Of a stretch of DNA of 64,000 nucleotides, positions 18,098 to 26,345 are shown in pieces. The position numbers and the translations under genes were made by a program. The stretch spans positions 7,061,001 to 7,125,000 of the forward strand of contig NZ_CP147518.1 in NCBI RefSeq assembly GCF_037201965.1. The letters run 5' to 3'. Numbering within the stretch: position 1 is the first letter of the stretch; every line of letters starts with the position of its first letter. This DNA is from Spirosoma sp. SC4-14. Lineage in GTDB: Bacteria; Bacteroidota; Bacteroidia; Cytophagales; Spirosomataceae. The notes beneath the pieces were generated by a model. That model did not search any database and was not told the DNA's origin. It worked only from the letters and a program-made list of their open reading frames with translations.

Positions 18098-20167
18098 ATG
18101 CGCTACCTCTTTGCTCTACTTCTCATCCATACAATGGCTATTGGTCAGAACGCGACCATCGATTCGTTAAAGAATCAATTAAGCCACTCCACTGCCGATA
18201 GCAATCGCGTAAAAACACTACACGAGCTGGCAACCAACTATTGGTGGAACGGCTATGATTCGGTTGCCCGCGAAACCCTTCGCGAAGGCATGAAACTCGC
18301 CCGGCAAATCAACTACCGGCCCGGCGAAATTCGGGCAAGGCTGGCGCTGGCCCGAATCGAGGCCGACTACCTGTCGGACACTAAATCGGCCCACGCTCAA
18401 CTCGACACGGCCCAGCAGCAAGCCATTGCCATTCATGATTTATCCTTACAGGGACAGGTGTTTCTGCGCAGAGCACAACTCTACGAGCACTTAGTGAATC
18501 AGTTACCCAAGGCCAGAGTCCTGCTCGAAAAAGCACTACAGAAATTTAAGGAAGCGCCCGACCCACGCTGGGAAGCGCAGACCTATAACGAAATGGCCAT
18601 TATGAAAATGGGCGAGGGCAATCATGTGGCGGCAATTAATTTCTGGCTCGATGCACGGCGGATTCAGGAGTCGATGCACGACTGGAAAAGCCTGCGCGCT
18701 ACGCTACCCAATCTGGGAGCCGTTTACTTAAAATTGAATAAGTATGACGAAGCCATGAGCTATTTTAAAGAAGCCGAAAAAGTTGCCGATCGGCTGCACG
18801 ATAACATGGTGAAGCTGTTTCTGAAAGCCAGACAGGGTGAAATACTGGAAAAAAAGGGATTGTATGCGCAGGCATTGCCTATTTATGAAGAACTAATAAA
18901 AGCCTATTCCGACCCATATCAGCCGGGTTCGCTCGCCAGAGCATATGGAAGTGCCGGCCGAATATACATTGAACTAAAACAATACAATAAAGCCCTCGAA
19001 TACAGCCAGTTATCGCAGCAGATCTACCGAAAAACTGTTGAAAAAGAGCAGGAAGCTTTAGAGCATAATGCGCAAGGAAACTTCGGAAAAATCTATCTGG
19101 CCCTGAAACAGTATAACAAAGCCGCAGCTTCGGCTCAGGTTGGTCTGGAATGGACCAAAGACGTGAAAGAAATGCGTCCCGAACGCACCGAATACCTTCG
19201 GCAACTGGCCGAAGCATACGACCATATGGGGCAACCTGCCAAAGCACTGTATTACTACAAATGGTATAAGGCCGAAGCCGATACCATGCTAAATGAAGCA
19301 GCCATTCAGAAAGCGACTATTGCCAGTATGACCTACGACTTTGAAAAGAAACAGCAGACAACCCGGCTGAAACAGGCTCAGCAGGAAGCCCGAATTCAAT
19401 CGCTGGAGAATGACCAACTGGCGCAAACCCGAAACTTTCTGATTGTATTGCTGGCGGGTGTTGCGGGTGCACTGGGTTACGTGTTCTGGAGCAACCGTCA
19501 GCTAAAGGCTAAAAATGAGGAGCTTTCGCAGAAGAACGCCGAAATAGAAGCTGCTTTATATCGTGGTCAGACAATTGAACGCAAACGAGTTGCCAGTGAA
19601 CTGCACGACAGCGTAGCCGCTAAAGTGTCGGCCCTGAAATGGCGGCTGGAAGCACTCGATACGTCTCAGTTCGATGATGCCCAAAAGCGCGAACACGAGC
19701 GCCTGCTCGATCATACGGGCGAAGTGTACGACGATATTCGGGCAATTTCTCATAATCTGATGCCCGAAATTCTTGAAAAACAGGGCTTACAGGCCGCCCT
19801 GATTAAGTTAACCGAAACGCTGAATGTGCAAAATAGAACCCGTTTTCTGCTCGAAGTAGAGCAATCGGGCGACGATCTGCGGGGCAAAACAGCTTACGAG
19901 CTTTATGCCATTACGCTCGAACTGGTCAATAACATCCTCAAGCACGCCAAAGCGCGCCAGGCCGATATTACCCTACAGCGGCAAAATGGCTTTCTGGATC
20001 TTACGGTTCAGGATGATGGACAGGGAATTAAAATCAACAGGAATCAGGATGGAATGGGGCTCCAAAACATTAAATCGCGACTCGAACGCTTGGGCGGTAC
20101 CTATTTGATTTCGAATCCTGAATTAGGCGGCACCTGTATAAACGTAAAAGTCCCCATTGCCGCCTGA
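18098..20167 (+). CDS. TPR-sensor histidine kinase (HisKA_3 / LiaS-NarX type)
   Basis: A signal-like N-terminus (MRYLFALLLIHTMAIGQ) leads into a periplasmic array of tetratricopeptide repeats (about 30-410; YDEAMSYFKEAEKVADRL and YNKALEYSQLSQQIYRK are two units). One transmembrane helix (about 446-464, FLIVLLAGVAGALGYVFW) and a coiled coil (KNEELSQKNAEIEAAL) connect to a HisKA_3 dimerisation helix with phospho-acceptor His503 (ELHDSVAAKVSALK). An HATPase domain with DDGQGI and GMGLQNIKSRL follows. Such kinases pair with NarL/LuxR-type regulators; none is adjacent, so its partner is elsewhere. The TPR array suggests sensing by protein binding. Confidence 0.88.
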   Translation: MRYLFALLLIHTMAIGQNATIDSLKNQLSHSTADSNRVKTLHELATNYWWNGYDSVARETLREGMKLARQINYRPGEIRARLALARIEADYLSDTKSAHAQLDTAQQQAIAIHDLSLQGQVFLRRAQLYEHLVNQLPKARVLLEKALQKFKEAPDPRWEAQTYNEMAIMKMGEGNHVAAINFWLDARRIQESMHDWKSLRATLPNLGAVYLKLNKYDEAMSYFKEAEKVADRLHDNMVKLFLKARQGEILEKKGLYAQALPIYEELIKAYSDPYQPGSLARAYGSAGRIYIELKQYNKALEYSQLSQQIYRKTVEKEQEALEHNAQGNFGKIYLALKQYNKAAASAQVGLEWTKDVKEMRPERTEYLRQLAEAYDHMGQPAKALYYYKWYKAEADTMLNEAAIQKATIASMTYDFEKKQQTTRLKQAQQEARIQSLENDQLAQTRNFLIVLLAGVAGALGYVFWSNRQLKAKNEELSQKNAEIEAALYRGQTIERKRVASELHDSVAAKVSALKWRLEALDTSQFDDAQKREHERLLDHTGEVYDDIRAISHNLMPEILEKQGLQAALIKLTETLNVQNRTRFLLEVEQSGDDLRGKTAYELYAITLELVNNILKHAKARQADITLQRQNGFLDLTVQDDGQGIKINRNQDGMGLQNIKSRLERLGGTYLISNPELGGTCINVKVPIAA

Positions 20168-20627
20168 GCGTTCTGGATAAACCAATCTGCTCACAACACG
20201 CCAGCCATTGCAGTTTTGATCGCCCAACGGCCAAAGGCGTCCAGCAACTCCCAGAGCCATAGCCCATAATCAACTCATAACCAGTAACAAAGCCGCATAA
20301 GTAGTGTCAACAACAATTTCTTCAGCCACTGCTTCTAAACCAGGCTATTGAAAAAGCACTTATCCCATAATCTTTTCTAAAGATGGCCTGATAATTGCTT
20401 TTCCGACAGTATAACAGATAGTAGTTTTGTATTTTTTGTAAACACAAATGATTAATTTGCCTTTTAAAGCAAGCTAATCGTCCTGTCATAGTGCAATCCC
20501 ACCCGCCAAAACTGAATAAAAACCAGACTTAAGGCTGTGGGAAAGCAAGTCTATTGTATATTGTCTGGCTATTGGCCCAATTTTTACAACCCACTACTTA
20601 CTCAATCCATTCGATACGTTTCGTGTT
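20168..20627. other. 460-nt intergenic region upstream of the ethylene-receptor-like kinase
   Basis: No open frame of interest and no RNA gene that I can recognise. It holds an AT-rich stretch (20390-20470) with a -7-like box at 20422. The remainder is ordinary spacer, giving a possible 5' leader of about 190 nt for the kinase gene. Confidence 0.5.
20422..20429 (+). promoter_or_regulatory. Possible -7 box for the ethylene-receptor-like kinase
   Basis: TAGTTTTG fits the Bacteroidota TAnnTTTG -7 element. The nearest TTG upstream is 24 nt away, longer than the usual 19-21, so the promoter is only a candidate. It lies about 200 nt before the start codon. Confidence 0.35.
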
Positions 20628-21791
20628 ATGCAGGAACTATACGACTTTTTCCAACGACTGACCGATACTAGCGATTGGCCTCCCCGTTGGTTTTGCGGCA
20701 CCTGGACCGATTTCCACGGCTGGCTCTATATAGTTTCCGATTTAACTATCTGGCTGGCCTACATGGCCATTCCGCTGATTCTGGTCCGTTTCATTCTCAT
20801 AAAAAAAGGAGTGCCTCTATCGGGTGTTTTCTGGCTTTTCGGCGCCTTTATTCTCCTCTGTGGGCTTACGCATCTGATGGATGTAATGATGTTCTGGATA
20901 CCAGCCTACCGCGTTAATGCGCTGATTCGGTTTATGACGGGTATTGTATCAATTGCTACCGTTATTGCGCTGATTCGCTATTTCCATGAAGCTGTTGGTC
21001 TACGAACATCCCGCGAATATGAACGCGAATTGGCCTTTCGCCAATTGGCCATGCAGGAACTAACCCGCTCTAATCAGGAACTACAGCAATTTGCGTATAT
21101 AGCTTCGCACGATTTGCAATCGCCCCTGAAAACCATTTCGAACTACCTCTCCCTGCTGGAAGCTAAACATAGCTCCCAGTTAGACACCGACGCCCGCCGA
21201 CTCATTGGCGTAACCACGGCTGCGGCTGAGCGAATGCGTGGTTTAATCAACGATTTGCTCGACTTTTCGCGCGTTGGTACCGAAATTGCCTTTAGCCAGA
21301 TTAACCTTTCGGAGTTAGTCAACGAAGTTCTGGAAGAACAACAGGTTGAAATTCAGCAAACGGGTGCCCTCATTGAAATCGCTCCGCTTCCTATCATTAT
21401 GGGGCATCAGACTGATATTAAGCAGTTGTTTCAGAACCTGATCTCGAATAGCCTCAAATACCGGCGTCGGGATACGACGCCCATCATTCATATTGCCGCA
21501 ACGGAAGATGGGCATCAGTTTACGTTTTCAATCAGCGACAACGGTATTGGCATCGACAAGCAATATTACGATCGGGTGTTTCACATTTTTCAGCGGCTAC
21601 ACGGCCGTAATGAATATTCGGGTACCGGAATCGGACTGGCTACCTGCAAAAAAGTAGTTGAGATTTATGGTGGCAATATCTGGCTGGAAAGTACCGTTGG
21701 TGTTGGTACTACGTTTTATTTTACCATTCCTAAAGTAATCAAAACGGTACATCAGTATGCCCAGGCCGATTCATTGTATTCTTTTAATTGA
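20628..21791 (+). CDS. Histidine kinase with ethylene-receptor-like (ETR1-type) transmembrane sensor
   Basis: Three N-terminal transmembrane helices (about 34-58, 66-90, 96-118) match the plant ETR1 ethylene-binding domain. VSDLTIWLAYMAIP aligns with the ETR1 helix carrying Asp25 and Tyr32. FGAFILLCGLTHL aligns with the helix carrying Cys65 and His69. The equivalents here are Asp38, Tyr45, Cys78 and His82, all offset by 13 with no gap. The rest is a HisKA domain with phospho-acceptor His161 (YIASHDLQSPLK) and an HATPase with NLISNSLKYR, DNGIGID and GTGIGLATCKKVVE. There is no GAF domain between sensor and kinase, unlike ETR1. It therefore probably binds Cu(I) and a small ligand such as ethylene in the membrane and signals to the overlapping CheY-like protein. 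Related sensor kinases are known in cyanobacteria; the ligand here is inference. Confidence 0.88.
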   Translation: MQELYDFFQRLTDTSDWPPRWFCGTWTDFHGWLYIVSDLTIWLAYMAIPLILVRFILIKKGVPLSGVFWLFGAFILLCGLTHLMDVMMFWIPAYRVNALIRFMTGIVSIATVIALIRYFHEAVGLRTSREYERELAFRQLAMQELTRSNQELQQFAYIASHDLQSPLKTISNYLSLLEAKHSSQLDTDARRLIGVTTAAAERMRGLINDLLDFSRVGTEIAFSQINLSELVNEVLEEQQVEIQQTGALIEIAPLPIIMGHQTDIKQLFQNLISNSLKYRRRDTTPIIHIAATEDGHQFTFSISDNGIGIDKQYYDRVFHIFQRLHGRNEYSGTGIGLATCKKVVEIYGGNIWLESTVGVGTTFYFTIPKVIKTVHQYAQADSLYSFN

Positions 21792-22182
21792 CGATGACCC
21801 CGACGACAATTACCTGCATCAGCTCGTTATAGAAGAGTCTGGCCTCTGTGAGGTGGTGAAGGTGGCTGAAACCGGTGTAAAAGGGTTGGCGTATCTACGT
21901 CAAACCAATGACCCCGACTATATCCGTCCCGATTTAATTTTGCTGGATATTAATATGCCTGGCCTGAACGGTTTCGAATTTCTGGAACAATACGGCCAGT
22001 TAGACGAATCGCTGCGCAGCAGCCTGGTTTTATTGATGTTAACAACATCCGTAAATCCTGCCGATTCGAAACGGGTAGCTCAGGTGCCTAACCTGAAAGG
22101 GTATCTTCCGAAACCGCTTACTCTGGAAAACCTGCAAAAGATTGTTAATCAGTATTTCAACAACACGCCGGAACTATCGTAA
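21757..22182 (+). CDS. CheY-like single-domain response regulator
   Basis: A 141-residue receiver domain with nothing after it. The acidic pocket is at 12-14 (LLIDDDPDD), the phospho-acceptor is Asp64 (DLILLDINMPGLNG), the switch Thr lies in LMLTTS, and the conserved Lys in YLPKPLTLENL. It resembles the Rcp1-type regulators that partner phytochrome-like kinases. The first 35 nt overlap the end of the ethylene-receptor-like kinase in another frame, which implies translational coupling and a direct kinase-regulator pair. With no output domain it should act by protein contact. Confidence 0.92.
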   Translation: MPRPIHCILLIDDDPDDNYLHQLVIEESGLCEVVKVAETGVKGLAYLRQTNDPDYIRPDLILLDINMPGLNGFEFLEQYGQLDESLRSSLVLLMLTTSVNPADSKRVAQVPNLKGYLPKPLTLENLQKIVNQYFNNTPELS

Positions 22183-22202
22183 TCGCTCAAAATAACAATG
22201 GG

Positions 22203-22466
22203 CTAACCAGAAATCTGAGCCAGAAACTGCTTCAGTTGTTCCTGGTCTATATCAATCTCGATGCGTTTATGCGGATTTGTGAAGCCCGCTACAATTGTTA
22301 CGGCCGATTTGGCAATACCAAGCTGTTTGGCCAGAAAATCGACCAGATAGGCATTGGCTTTACCGTCTTGAGCGGGAGCCTTGATTTTTATAGTCAGTTG
22401 CCCGGCAGCATCATAAAATAACTGATCAACTTTGCTGCCGGGTTTTACTTTCAGGTGGAGTGTCAA
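22203..22466 (-). CDS. DUF167 family protein (YggU type)
   Basis: An 87-residue protein matching the small DUF167/YggU family: LHLKVKPGSKVDQL at the start, IKAPAQDGKANAYLVDFLAKQLG in the middle (the conserved DGKAN segment) and IVAGFTNPHKRIEID near the end. It starts with TTG, 3 nt after the tautomerase gene in the same operon. Its biochemical role is unknown. Confidence 0.88.
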   Translation of the reverse strand: MTLHLKVKPGSKVDQLFYDAAGQLTIKIKAPAQDGKANAYLVDFLAKQLGIAKSAVTIVAGFTNPHKRIEIDIDQEQLKQFLAQISG

Positions 22467-22469
22467 GGG

Positions 22470-22859
22470 TTAAATCGTCACCTTATAATTCAGTTGAATT
22501 TCATCGCCCGTCATACCGCGAAACCCCCAGTTAGGGGCCGGGCTTTCCAGAATGCAGATTTCCAGATCCGTTACGGCCAGATTGAACGCCGGGCAAATAC
22601 GTTCGTAGAGCAGATGAATCAGTTTCTTTTTAGTCTCGACCGTTCGGCCTTCCATCATCATAAATTCCAGAATCACATAACGCTCCGAAGCCGTTTCCGG
22701 TCGAAAAAAGTCTTCTGGCTCCAGGTAAAAAAAACGATGTGCCCGCTTGTTCTGCGGAAACTGAAGCGCATCGACCACACACGAATGAACCACCTCCGAT
22801 AAGCGATCGCGGATGGGCTGCAAATGCGCCCGCACACCGTATAGTTTCACCTGGCTCAT
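22470..22859 (-). CDS. Tautomerase-family protein
   Basis: A 129-residue protein resembling the long tautomerase family (Tautomerase_2 type), with features such as RDRLSEVVHSCVVDAL, FFRPETASERYVILEF, GRTVETKKKLIHLLYE and a GFRGMTGDEIQLNYKV ending. The usual catalytic N-terminal Pro after Met is not present (MSQVKLYG), so a 4-oxalocrotonate-type mechanism is doubtful. The start ATG overlaps the stop of the upstream RmlD-like gene (ATGA), showing translational coupling. Substrate unknown. Confidence 0.65.
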   Translation of the reverse strand: MSQVKLYGVRAHLQPIRDRLSEVVHSCVVDALQFPQNKRAHRFFYLEPEDFFRPETASERYVILEFMMMEGRTVETKKKLIHLLYERICPAFNLAVTDLEICILESPAPNWGFRGMTGDEIQLNYKVTI

Positions 22860-23764
22860 GCGGGTTGTTTTAGTTGGCTGGCCAGGATTGCAATGCCTTC
22901 TTCAAAACTATGCGGATCGTAGCCCAGAACGGCACGCGATTTGTCCAGAATAAAGCCTGTACGGGGCGGCCGCCGGGCAACCTGCGTAAACGTTGAGGCA
23001 TCGGCCCTGGCAATCAGCGATTTGTCGAGCCCGAAATAGTCGGCCGTTTTGATGGCCATTTCGTAAGGCGTCAACACTTCTTTTCCCGAGATGTTAAAAA
23101 TCCCTTCGGCTTCCTGGTCGGCAATCAGATAGCAGCCCATTGCCAGGTCTTCGGCCAGGGTTGGGCTACGCCACTGGTCGGTTACAACCTTAATGTTTTT
23201 ACCATCTTCCAGCGATTTCTTTACCCACAAAATAATGTTGCTACGACTCATGTCGTGTGCAATACCATACACCAGCACAGTACGGGCAATGGCCCAGCGC
23301 AAATTAGAGTGCCGAACGGCAAACTCGCCAGCCAGTTTGCTCCAGCCATAGAAGCTAATGGGATTACCTTCGGCGGTTTCGTCGTAAGGGCCAGCCGCAC
23401 CATCGAAAATAAAATCGGTCGATACATGCACCAGGAAAGCATTCGTTGCCTGGCAGGCTTCGATAATGTATTCGACAGCATGAACGTTCTGCGCCCAGCA
23501 GTTATCTTTCTGCGTTTCGCACTTATCCACATCCGTCATGGCAGCCCCGTGGATAACTACGTCGGGTCGTACGTCGGCAATGACGTCAAGAACCTGCTGG
23601 CGGTCCGTAATATCCATTGACCGGTACGTATAGCCTCCCGAAAACGGCAGACGATTGTCTCCTCTGGCTGTAGCGACGAGTTCGACTTCTGGTTTATCGG
23701 CCAGCAACCCAACCAGTTTCTGGCCCAACAACCCATTGGCACCGGTAAGAAGAATGCGTTTCAT
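22856..23764 (-). CDS. RmlD-like SDR-family NAD-dependent reductase (dTDP-4-dehydrorhamnose reductase type)
   Basis: A 302-residue extended SDR. The N-terminal nucleotide motif is GANGLLGQKLVGLL, DVVIHGAAMTDVDKCE is the typical RmlD segment, VSTDFIFDG carries the active Thr, and YGWSKLAGE provides the catalytic Tyr-x-x-x-Lys. RmlD makes dTDP-rhamnose in the cell-wall sugar pathway, but no rmlA, rmlB or rmlC is nearby, so a different sugar or an RmlD-like repair function is possible. It heads a three-gene run with the tautomerase and DUF167 genes. Confidence 0.8.
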   Translation of the reverse strand: MKRILLTGANGLLGQKLVGLLADKPEVELVATARGDNRLPFSGGYTYRSMDITDRQQVLDVIADVRPDVVIHGAAMTDVDKCETQKDNCWAQNVHAVEYIIEACQATNAFLVHVSTDFIFDGAAGPYDETAEGNPISFYGWSKLAGEFAVRHSNLRWAIARTVLVYGIAHDMSRSNIILWVKKSLEDGKNIKVVTDQWRSPTLAEDLAMGCYLIADQEAEGIFNISGKEVLTPYEMAIKTADYFGLDKSLIARADASTFTQVARRPPRTGFILDKSRAVLGYDPHSFEEGIAILASQLKQPA

Positions 23765-23780
23765 AAGCGAATGAGTATGC

Positions 23781-24482
23781 TTAATACTGGTAGTTATACA
23801 GTTTAGTAATCTTTTTTTTCTTTATCCAATCGCCCTTCATAGTCATACGGACATCCTTACTGGGGCGATCCATTTCATTACGAGGCTGTTTGGCAATACT
23901 ATCCACTACGGCAAGGCCATCAATAACCTCGCCAAATACAGTGTAATTACCATCGAGATGGGGCGCTCCGCCGAGGGTTTTATAAACCTGTTTTTGTTGG
24001 TCGGTTGGCAGATGCCCTTTTATTCGTTCGATCCGCTCAATTTGCTTTTGTAGTTCTTCATCGGTCCAGACACGGCCCTGCACCACGTAGAACTGGCAAC
24101 CGCTCGATGCTTTCTCGGGGTTATTGTCACGGGCAGCCGCTAATGCGCCTTTTTTGTGAAAAAGTGTTGGCACAAATTCGGCCGGAACCTTATAGCCCAC
24201 ATCGCCCCGGCCGAGTGGTTCGCCCGGTTGCGCTTTCCGTGAATTAGGGTCGCCCCCCTGAATCATAAATAAAGGAATGACCCGGTGAAAAAGCAGACTG
24301 TCGTAGAATTTCTGATCGACCAGTTTGATAAAGTTCTCTTTGTGTTTGGGCGTCTGATCATACAGTACCAGGTGCATAGTACCATAGGGTGTCATAAGCG
24401 ATACGAGGTAATCTTTTTTCTTGCGGTTTTGCGCCAGTGCCAACGCAGGTATCAATAAAAAAACAAGCAGAAGTTTACGCAT
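23781..24482 (-). CDS. Exported cyclophilin-type peptidyl-prolyl isomerase
   Basis: The start is taken at the ATG at 24482 (MRKLLLVFLLIPALALAQ), giving a good signal peptide; an alternative ATG lies three codons upstream. The cyclophilin fold is clear: YDQTPKHKENFIKL, FYDSLLFHRVIPLFMIQGGDP, SSGCQFYVV, NYTVFGEVIDGL and VVDSIAKQ. An inserted basic/acidic helix (EELQKQIERIERIKGHL) before the last strands is a feature of longer bacteroidetal members. It should catalyse prolyl isomerisation during folding of exported proteins. It lies 16 nt upstream of the RmlD-like gene. Confidence 0.88.
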   Translation of the reverse strand: MRKLLLVFLLIPALALAQNRKKKDYLVSLMTPYGTMHLVLYDQTPKHKENFIKLVDQKFYDSLLFHRVIPLFMIQGGDPNSRKAQPGEPLGRGDVGYKVPAEFVPTLFHKKGALAAARDNNPEKASSGCQFYVVQGRVWTDEELQKQIERIERIKGHLPTDQQKQVYKTLGGAPHLDGNYTVFGEVIDGLAVVDSIAKQPRNEMDRPSKDVRMTMKGDWIKKKKITKLYNYQY

Positions 24483-24514
24483 GACTAACAAAAAAACGGT
24501 GGTAAAATGGCAGC

Positions 24515-25141
24515 TTAGAGGAATACCCGATTCTGGAAAACATCTTTCAGCCGCTGATCGTGGGTAACCACCACCAAACTTGCCCCTATTTGCTCCGACT
24601 GTTCGTGCAACAGTTTTATAACGCGGTTCGTATTTTCATCATCAAGGCTGGAAGTTGGCTCATCGGCCAGAATTGTGTCGGGCTGATTCATTACAGCTCG
24701 GGCAATGCTTACCCGCTGTTGTTCGCCCTGGCTAAGCTGATGCGTTTTTTTGTTCAGGTGATCGGCAAAGCCAAGTTGCCCGGCCAGATCGCGCGCGCGA
24801 TTTTTGTCCTGCGGCTTACCGGCCAGATAGTTCGCCAGCAACAGGTTATCCATCACAGACAAAGCGCTCACAAAATGTGGTTTCTGATACACGATGCCCA
24901 GGTGTTTGGCACGAAAGGCTGCGGTTTCGGCCGGGCTCAGTTTCGTCAGATCGGTTTGGTCGATAACGACCGAACCACTTTTGGGGCGAAGCAGCAAAGC
25001 CAGCAGGTGAAGAAACGTTGTTTTTCCGGTACCAGAGCGTCCCAGAATCAGAAGAGCTTCGCGATTAGCGCAGGATACATCCGGAAAAGCGAACTGTTTC
25101 GCGGGGTCGTATTCGAACGTGAGTTGATTAGTTGCCAGCAT
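24515..25141 (-). CDS. ABC transporter ATP-binding protein (LolD/MacB type)
   Basis: The start is the ATG at 25141 (MLATNQLTFEYD); the open frame continues upstream without family sequence. It has a complete nucleotide-binding domain: Walker A GRSGTGKTT, Q-loop at VYQKPHF, signature LSQGEQQR, Walker B TILADEPTSSLD and an H-loop in VVVTHD. About 210 residues and the SALSVMDNLLLANYL segment match the LolD/MacB/FtsE-like class, which powers lipoprotein release or efflux permeases. No permease gene is adjacent, so its partner is elsewhere. It is divergent from purN. Confidence 0.82.
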   Translation of the reverse strand: MLATNQLTFEYDPAKQFAFPDVSCANREALLILGRSGTGKTTFLHLLALLLRPKSGSVVIDQTDLTKLSPAETAAFRAKHLGIVYQKPHFVSALSVMDNLLLANYLAGKPQDKNRARDLAGQLGFADHLNKKTHQLSQGEQQRVSIARAVMNQPDTILADEPTSSLDDENTNRVIKLLHEQSEQIGASLVVVTHDQRLKDVFQNRVFL

Positions 25142-25285
25142 GAGATTCGGGCGAGTACTCACAAAAATAGGCAAAAGTTGTAATTTTGGGTGTTTTAGCG
25201 GCTGGCAATTAATGGTTCGGAGCTTATGAACCCACTTGAGCATGGCTATGTTGCCATCAGTCCCTAACTACTAATCACTATTCTC

Positions 25286-25870
25286 TTGAAACGTATCGCC
25301 CTGTTTGCTTCGGGTTCGGGCTCCAATGCCGAACAAATTGCTACCTACTTTGCTGCTAATGTTGATGTGGAAATTTCTTTGATTGTTTCCAACAATTCCA
25401 AAGCAGGCGTTATTGATCGGGCCCGGCGTCTGCATATTCCGGTATTACTCTTTGATCGGAAAACATTTTATGATACTGATCGTATTAATGAATTACTACA
25501 AAAGCAGTCAATCGACCTCATTGTGCTGGCTGGTTTTATGTGGTTAATGCCCGAAGCGATCGTACGGTCTTTTCCGAATCGGATTATCAACATTCATCCG
25601 GCTCTGTTACCAAAATTTGGGGGCAAAGGTATGTACGGTCATTTTGTTCACGAAGCTGTTGTGGAAGCAGGCGAAGCCGAATCAGGCATTACGATCCACT
25701 ATGTAAATGAGCAATACGACGAAGGACAGATTATTTTTCAGGCTTCGTGCGCAGTTTTGCCAACCGATTCGCCAGACGACGTAGCGCGTAGTGTACAGGT
25801 TCTCGAACACGCTCACTACCCAAGAATAGTTGCCGAAGTGCTGGCAACCCTTGATCAACCAAAGCCATGA
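25286..25870 (+). CDS. purN: Phosphoribosylglycinamide formyltransferase
   Basis: PurN transfers the formyl group of 10-formyl-THF to GAR in step three of purine synthesis. All family landmarks are present: N-terminal IALFASGSGSNAEQI (GAR phosphate loop), AGFMWLMPE, the catalytic segment NIHPALLPKFGGKG and the metal/folate Asp in YDEGQIIFQ. The length (194 aa) is normal. The start is TTG at 25286, directly before MKRIALF-like family sequence, with no ATG in frame upstream. It overlaps the next gene by 4 nt. Confidence 0.93.
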   Translation: MKRIALFASGSGSNAEQIATYFAANVDVEISLIVSNNSKAGVIDRARRLHIPVLLFDRKTFYDTDRINELLQKQSIDLIVLAGFMWLMPEAIVRSFPNRIINIHPALLPKFGGKGMYGHFVHEAVVEAGEAESGITIHYVNEQYDEGQIIFQASCAVLPTDSPDDVARSVQVLEHAHYPRIVAEVLATLDQPKP

Positions 25871-26262
25871 AACAGATCGTTGTTCTATCCTTTATGCTGG
25901 TAGTTATGGCCGGATGTTTTAAGCCAGTGCTGTATCTGCAAAACAAAACCCACTATCCGGTCGACGTATTCTACGAAAACCAACGCCCCGAACGGCCGTT
26001 TGATCCGTTGGAGGATCTGACGATCAAAGATGAAGTGCCGCTCACGGGTCGCCAATCAGGTAATGGCCGAATGCTCAGCCGGGGCAACGATATGCAACAA
26101 AAAGAACTGATGCTGTCGCGGCTAACCGTACAGGCCAAGAAACTTGGTGCCGATGCCTTAGTTGCTGTTAAGTACACTTACTACACATCGGCCACCGAAA
26201 ACGGCTATGTGATGACAGGGCTGGCCGTTAAGTACAAGAAAGAATATGCAGTGGAGAACTAA
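25867..26262 (+). CDS. Small putative lipoprotein of unknown function
   Basis: A 131-residue protein with an N-terminal lipoprotein signal; MLVVMAGC is a good lipobox with Cys17 as the lipidated residue. The mature part contains a LQNKTHYPVDVFYE segment and a C-terminal LGADALVAVKYTYY stretch reminiscent of YbjQ-like heavy-metal-binding folds, but the match is weak. The ATG overlaps the purN stop (ATGA), so it is translationally coupled to purine synthesis, perhaps only by chance. Function unknown. Confidence 0.6.
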   Translation: MKQIVVLSFMLVVMAGCFKPVLYLQNKTHYPVDVFYENQRPERPFDPLEDLTIKDEVPLTGRQSGNGRMLSRGNDMQQKELMLSRLTVQAKKLGADALVAVKYTYYTSATENGYVMTGLAVKYKKEYAVEN

Positions 26263-26281
26263 CGCCAGTCATTTGTCATTG

Positions 26282-26324
26282 CAGGGCTTTATAACCACGT
26301 AGGCATTTTTATCAAAAAGCCCTG
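26282..26324. terminator. Hairpin between convergent lipoprotein and Rieske genes
   Basis: CAGGGCTTT (26282-26290) pairs perfectly with 26316-26324 over a long loop containing T-runs. It lies between convergent genes and probably ends both transcripts, although the loop is longer than usual. Confidence 0.45.
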
Positions 26325-26345
26325 TAGGTCATTGGAAATCAACAA

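Noticed and set aside
25244..25285. Heptamer-like words upstream of purN (TAACTAC, TAATCAC)
   Set aside because: Only about three degenerate units and no inverted partner, in a divergent gap; too weak to add to the hairpin family.
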